In this document: positions 63,006 to 64,000 of the stretch, one piece after another
How the letters are laid out: the number at the start of each line of letters is the position of its first letter
Numbering within the stretch: the first letter of the stretch is position 1
NCBI GenBank assembly: GCA_001404055.1
Contig: CXTY01000015.1
Span: 296,903 to 360,902 of the forward strand
Length of the DNA stretch: 64,000 nt
Source: Roseibium album
GTDB lineage: Bacteria; Pseudomonadota; Alphaproteobacteria; Rhizobiales; Stappiaceae
Direction of reading: 5' to 3'
Position numbers and translations under genes: made by a program
Notes under the pieces: model-generated
Database searches by the model: none
What the model was told of the DNA's origin: nothing
What the model saw: the letters and a program-made list of their open reading frames with translations, nothing else

Positions 63006-64000
63006 TTAAATGATGAATTCGTCTGCACTGAAAATCGAACCATCGGAAAAGACGAATTGCTCGATCTCGTTGCCTAAGTTGGCGACGCGCACCTGTCCAC
63101 TGTTGCCACCGGAATCCCAGCTCAGGTTGAGCGTTTCACCCCATGAGTGATTTCCATAATCGGTTGAGCTAAGAGTGACATCCACCCTGTCCAAGTCAGT
63201 GAAGCGCAGGATGTCGTTGGTACCTGAACTGTCGTCAATGAAAACTTTGCCGTTTGAAGTGCTGAACAAGAACGTATCGTTGCCGCTGTCACCGAAAAGA
63301 TATTGCCAACTCTCTGAAGCCTGTCCTGCATCCAGAAAGTCGTCACCACTTCGTCCGTAGATTTTGGACCGAAATTCGGTGCCAGTAATGACGTCGTTTT
63401 TCGAAGTGCCGACTAGTTTGAGAAGGTCATTGTTGATAAGTGAAATTGACCGCAACATTTGACCATCGTCGAAGACAAACAGTTCAATGTCCCGGGCTAG
63501 GTCTGCCAAGCGAATTTCGCCGGAAGATCCTGAGCTGTTCCAGCCAAGGTTCAAAGTTGTTCCCCAAGACCTGTTGGGTCCGTAATTGGTTGTGGAAATC
63601 ACAAGGTCGAGCAAAGACAGATCGAGCAATTTTACCAAGTCGTTGCCACTGGTTTCTTCGACGAAAACCTTTCCGCTATGTTTGGAGTAATAGTAGGTAT
63701 CATCACCGCTTTCACCGAAAAGATACTGCCAACTGACTGAAGCTTGTCCTGCATCCAGAAAGTCGTCACCACTTCGTCCGTAGATTTTGGACCGAAATTC
63801 GGTGCCAGTAATGACATCGTTTTTCGAAGTGCCGACTAGTTTGAGAAGGTCATTGTTAATAAGTGAAATTGACCGCAACATTTGACCATCGTCGAAGACA
63901 AACAGTTCAATGCCCTGGGCTTGGTCTGCCAAGCGAATTTCGCCGGAAGATCCTGAGCTGTTCCAGCCAAGGTTCAAAGTTGTTCCCCAAGACCTGTTGG
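63006..64000 (-). CDS. RTX-type calcium-binding repeat protein, C-terminal part (5' end outside window)
   Basis: Leftward reading frame, open to the window edge, with at least 331 residues. It consists of 141-residue repeats, each with RTX nonapeptide-like segments (GRSGDDFLDAGQ, GESGDDTYYYS, GDSGNDTFLFS), a YLFG(E/D)SG segment and an ELFVFDDGQ segment. The C-terminus SDGSIFSADEFII resembles ends of type I-secreted RTX proteins. Probably a secreted, calcium-binding adhesin, matrix or enzyme protein. The N-terminal domain that would define function is outside the window. Its stop codon is at 63006-63008. Confidence 0.82.
   Translation of the reverse strand, partial: NRSWGTTLNLGWNSSGSSGEIRLADQAQGIELFVFDDGQMLRSISLINNDLLKLVGTSKNDVITGTEFRSKIYGRSGDDFLDAGQASVSWQYLFGESGDDTYYYSKHSGKVFVEETSGNDLVKLLDLSLLDLVISTTNYGPNRSWGTTLNLGWNSSGSSGEIRLADLARDIELFVFDDGQMLRSISLINNDLLKLVGTSKNDVITGTEFRSKIYGRSGDDFLDAGQASESWQYLFGDSGNDTFLFSTSNGKVFIDDSSGTNDILRFTDLDRVDVTLSSTDYGNHSWGETLNLSWDSGGNSGQVRVANLGNEIEQFVFSDGSIFSADEFII
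63301..64000 (-). repeat. 423-bp tandem repeat in the RTX-like gene
   Basis: The segment from 63301 recurs from 63724, an offset of 423 bp (141 codons). By eye, 63331-63577 and 63754-64000 differ at only about five positions. A third, diverged copy precedes the C-terminus (about 63063-63300). Near-identity at the DNA level points to recent duplication or gene conversion. Confidence 0.9.

Overview
The window looks like chromosomal DNA of an alphaproteobacterium. Support comes from moderately high GC, the gene content of the cobalamin cluster (a CbiG-CobJ fusion, CobL, CobK, CbiD) and an amino acid:carrier-protein ligase with its DUF1839 partner. A marine Hyphomicrobiales such as the Roseibium/Labrenzia/Stappia group would fit, but that placement is inference. 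Most of the window is surface-glycan biosynthesis, interrupted by a vitamin B12 cluster.

Layout. (1) 1-5463, + strand: a tightly packed operon of acyl-CoA dehydrogenase (cut by the window edge), amino acid:[carrier protein] ligase, DUF1839 protein and a GH2 beta-mannosidase-like enzyme. This is carrier-protein aminoacyl chemistry of unknown purpose. (2) 5452-19383: a Wzx/Wzy-type exopolysaccharide locus with a tandem alpha/beta hydrolase, flippase, two GT4 glycosyltransferases, polysaccharide deacetylase, polymerase-like membrane protein, acyltransferase, secreted GH5 glucanase, Wzz/GumC-like chain-length protein and a WecG/TagA-type glycosyltransferase. (3) 19371-29563: corrin-ring genes cobK, cbiD, cobA, cobB, cobM, cbiG-cobJ, cobI, cobL, cobH and two small proteins. 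The set mixes genes usually assigned to the aerobic and anaerobic routes; cobF and cobG are not seen. (4) 30380-32047: a DUF1905 protein and an Hsp70/YegD-like protein. (5) 32366-36259: an ABC-type capsule export module (KpsM, KpsT, KpsE-like) and a one-module KpsC-like Kdo transferase. (6) 36403-41280: an AT-rich block with methyltransferases and a 1085-residue methyltransferase-coiled-coil-glycosyltransferase fusion that carries a perfect 21-bp repeat tract. (7) 41331-55178: after an IS3 relic, a long + strand series containing a CmcI-like O-methyltransferase, methyltransferase, formyltransferase, WbqC protein, a 1313-residue three-enzyme fusion, a DegT aminotransferase, a glycosyltransferase, and a CDP-sugar set (rfbF, rfbG, a 3,5-epimerase and a C-methyltransferase). 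(8) 55382-56262: nested relics of IS30, IS110 and IS630 elements. (9) 56585-62806: a GT2 enzyme, wecB and wecC (UDP-ManNAcA), and a paralogue of the 1085-residue protein. (10) 63006-64000, - strand: the C-terminal part of an RTX-type protein made of 423-bp tandem repeats, which runs off the window.

How it fits together. Regions 5-9 probably build and export a capsule or related glycan. KpsMTE/KpsC-type proteins handle the Kdo-linked anchor and ABC export. CDP- and UDP-sugar enzymes supply C-methylated 6-deoxyhexose and ManNAcA. Amino, formyl, O-methyl and pyruvyl modifying enzymes decorate the chain. Region 2 is a separate Wzx/Wzy polymer system. The most unusual features are the multi-enzyme fusions, the in-frame heptad repeat, the aminoacyl-carrier-protein operon beside glycan genes, and the tandem hydrolase that lacks serine at both expected nucleophile positions.
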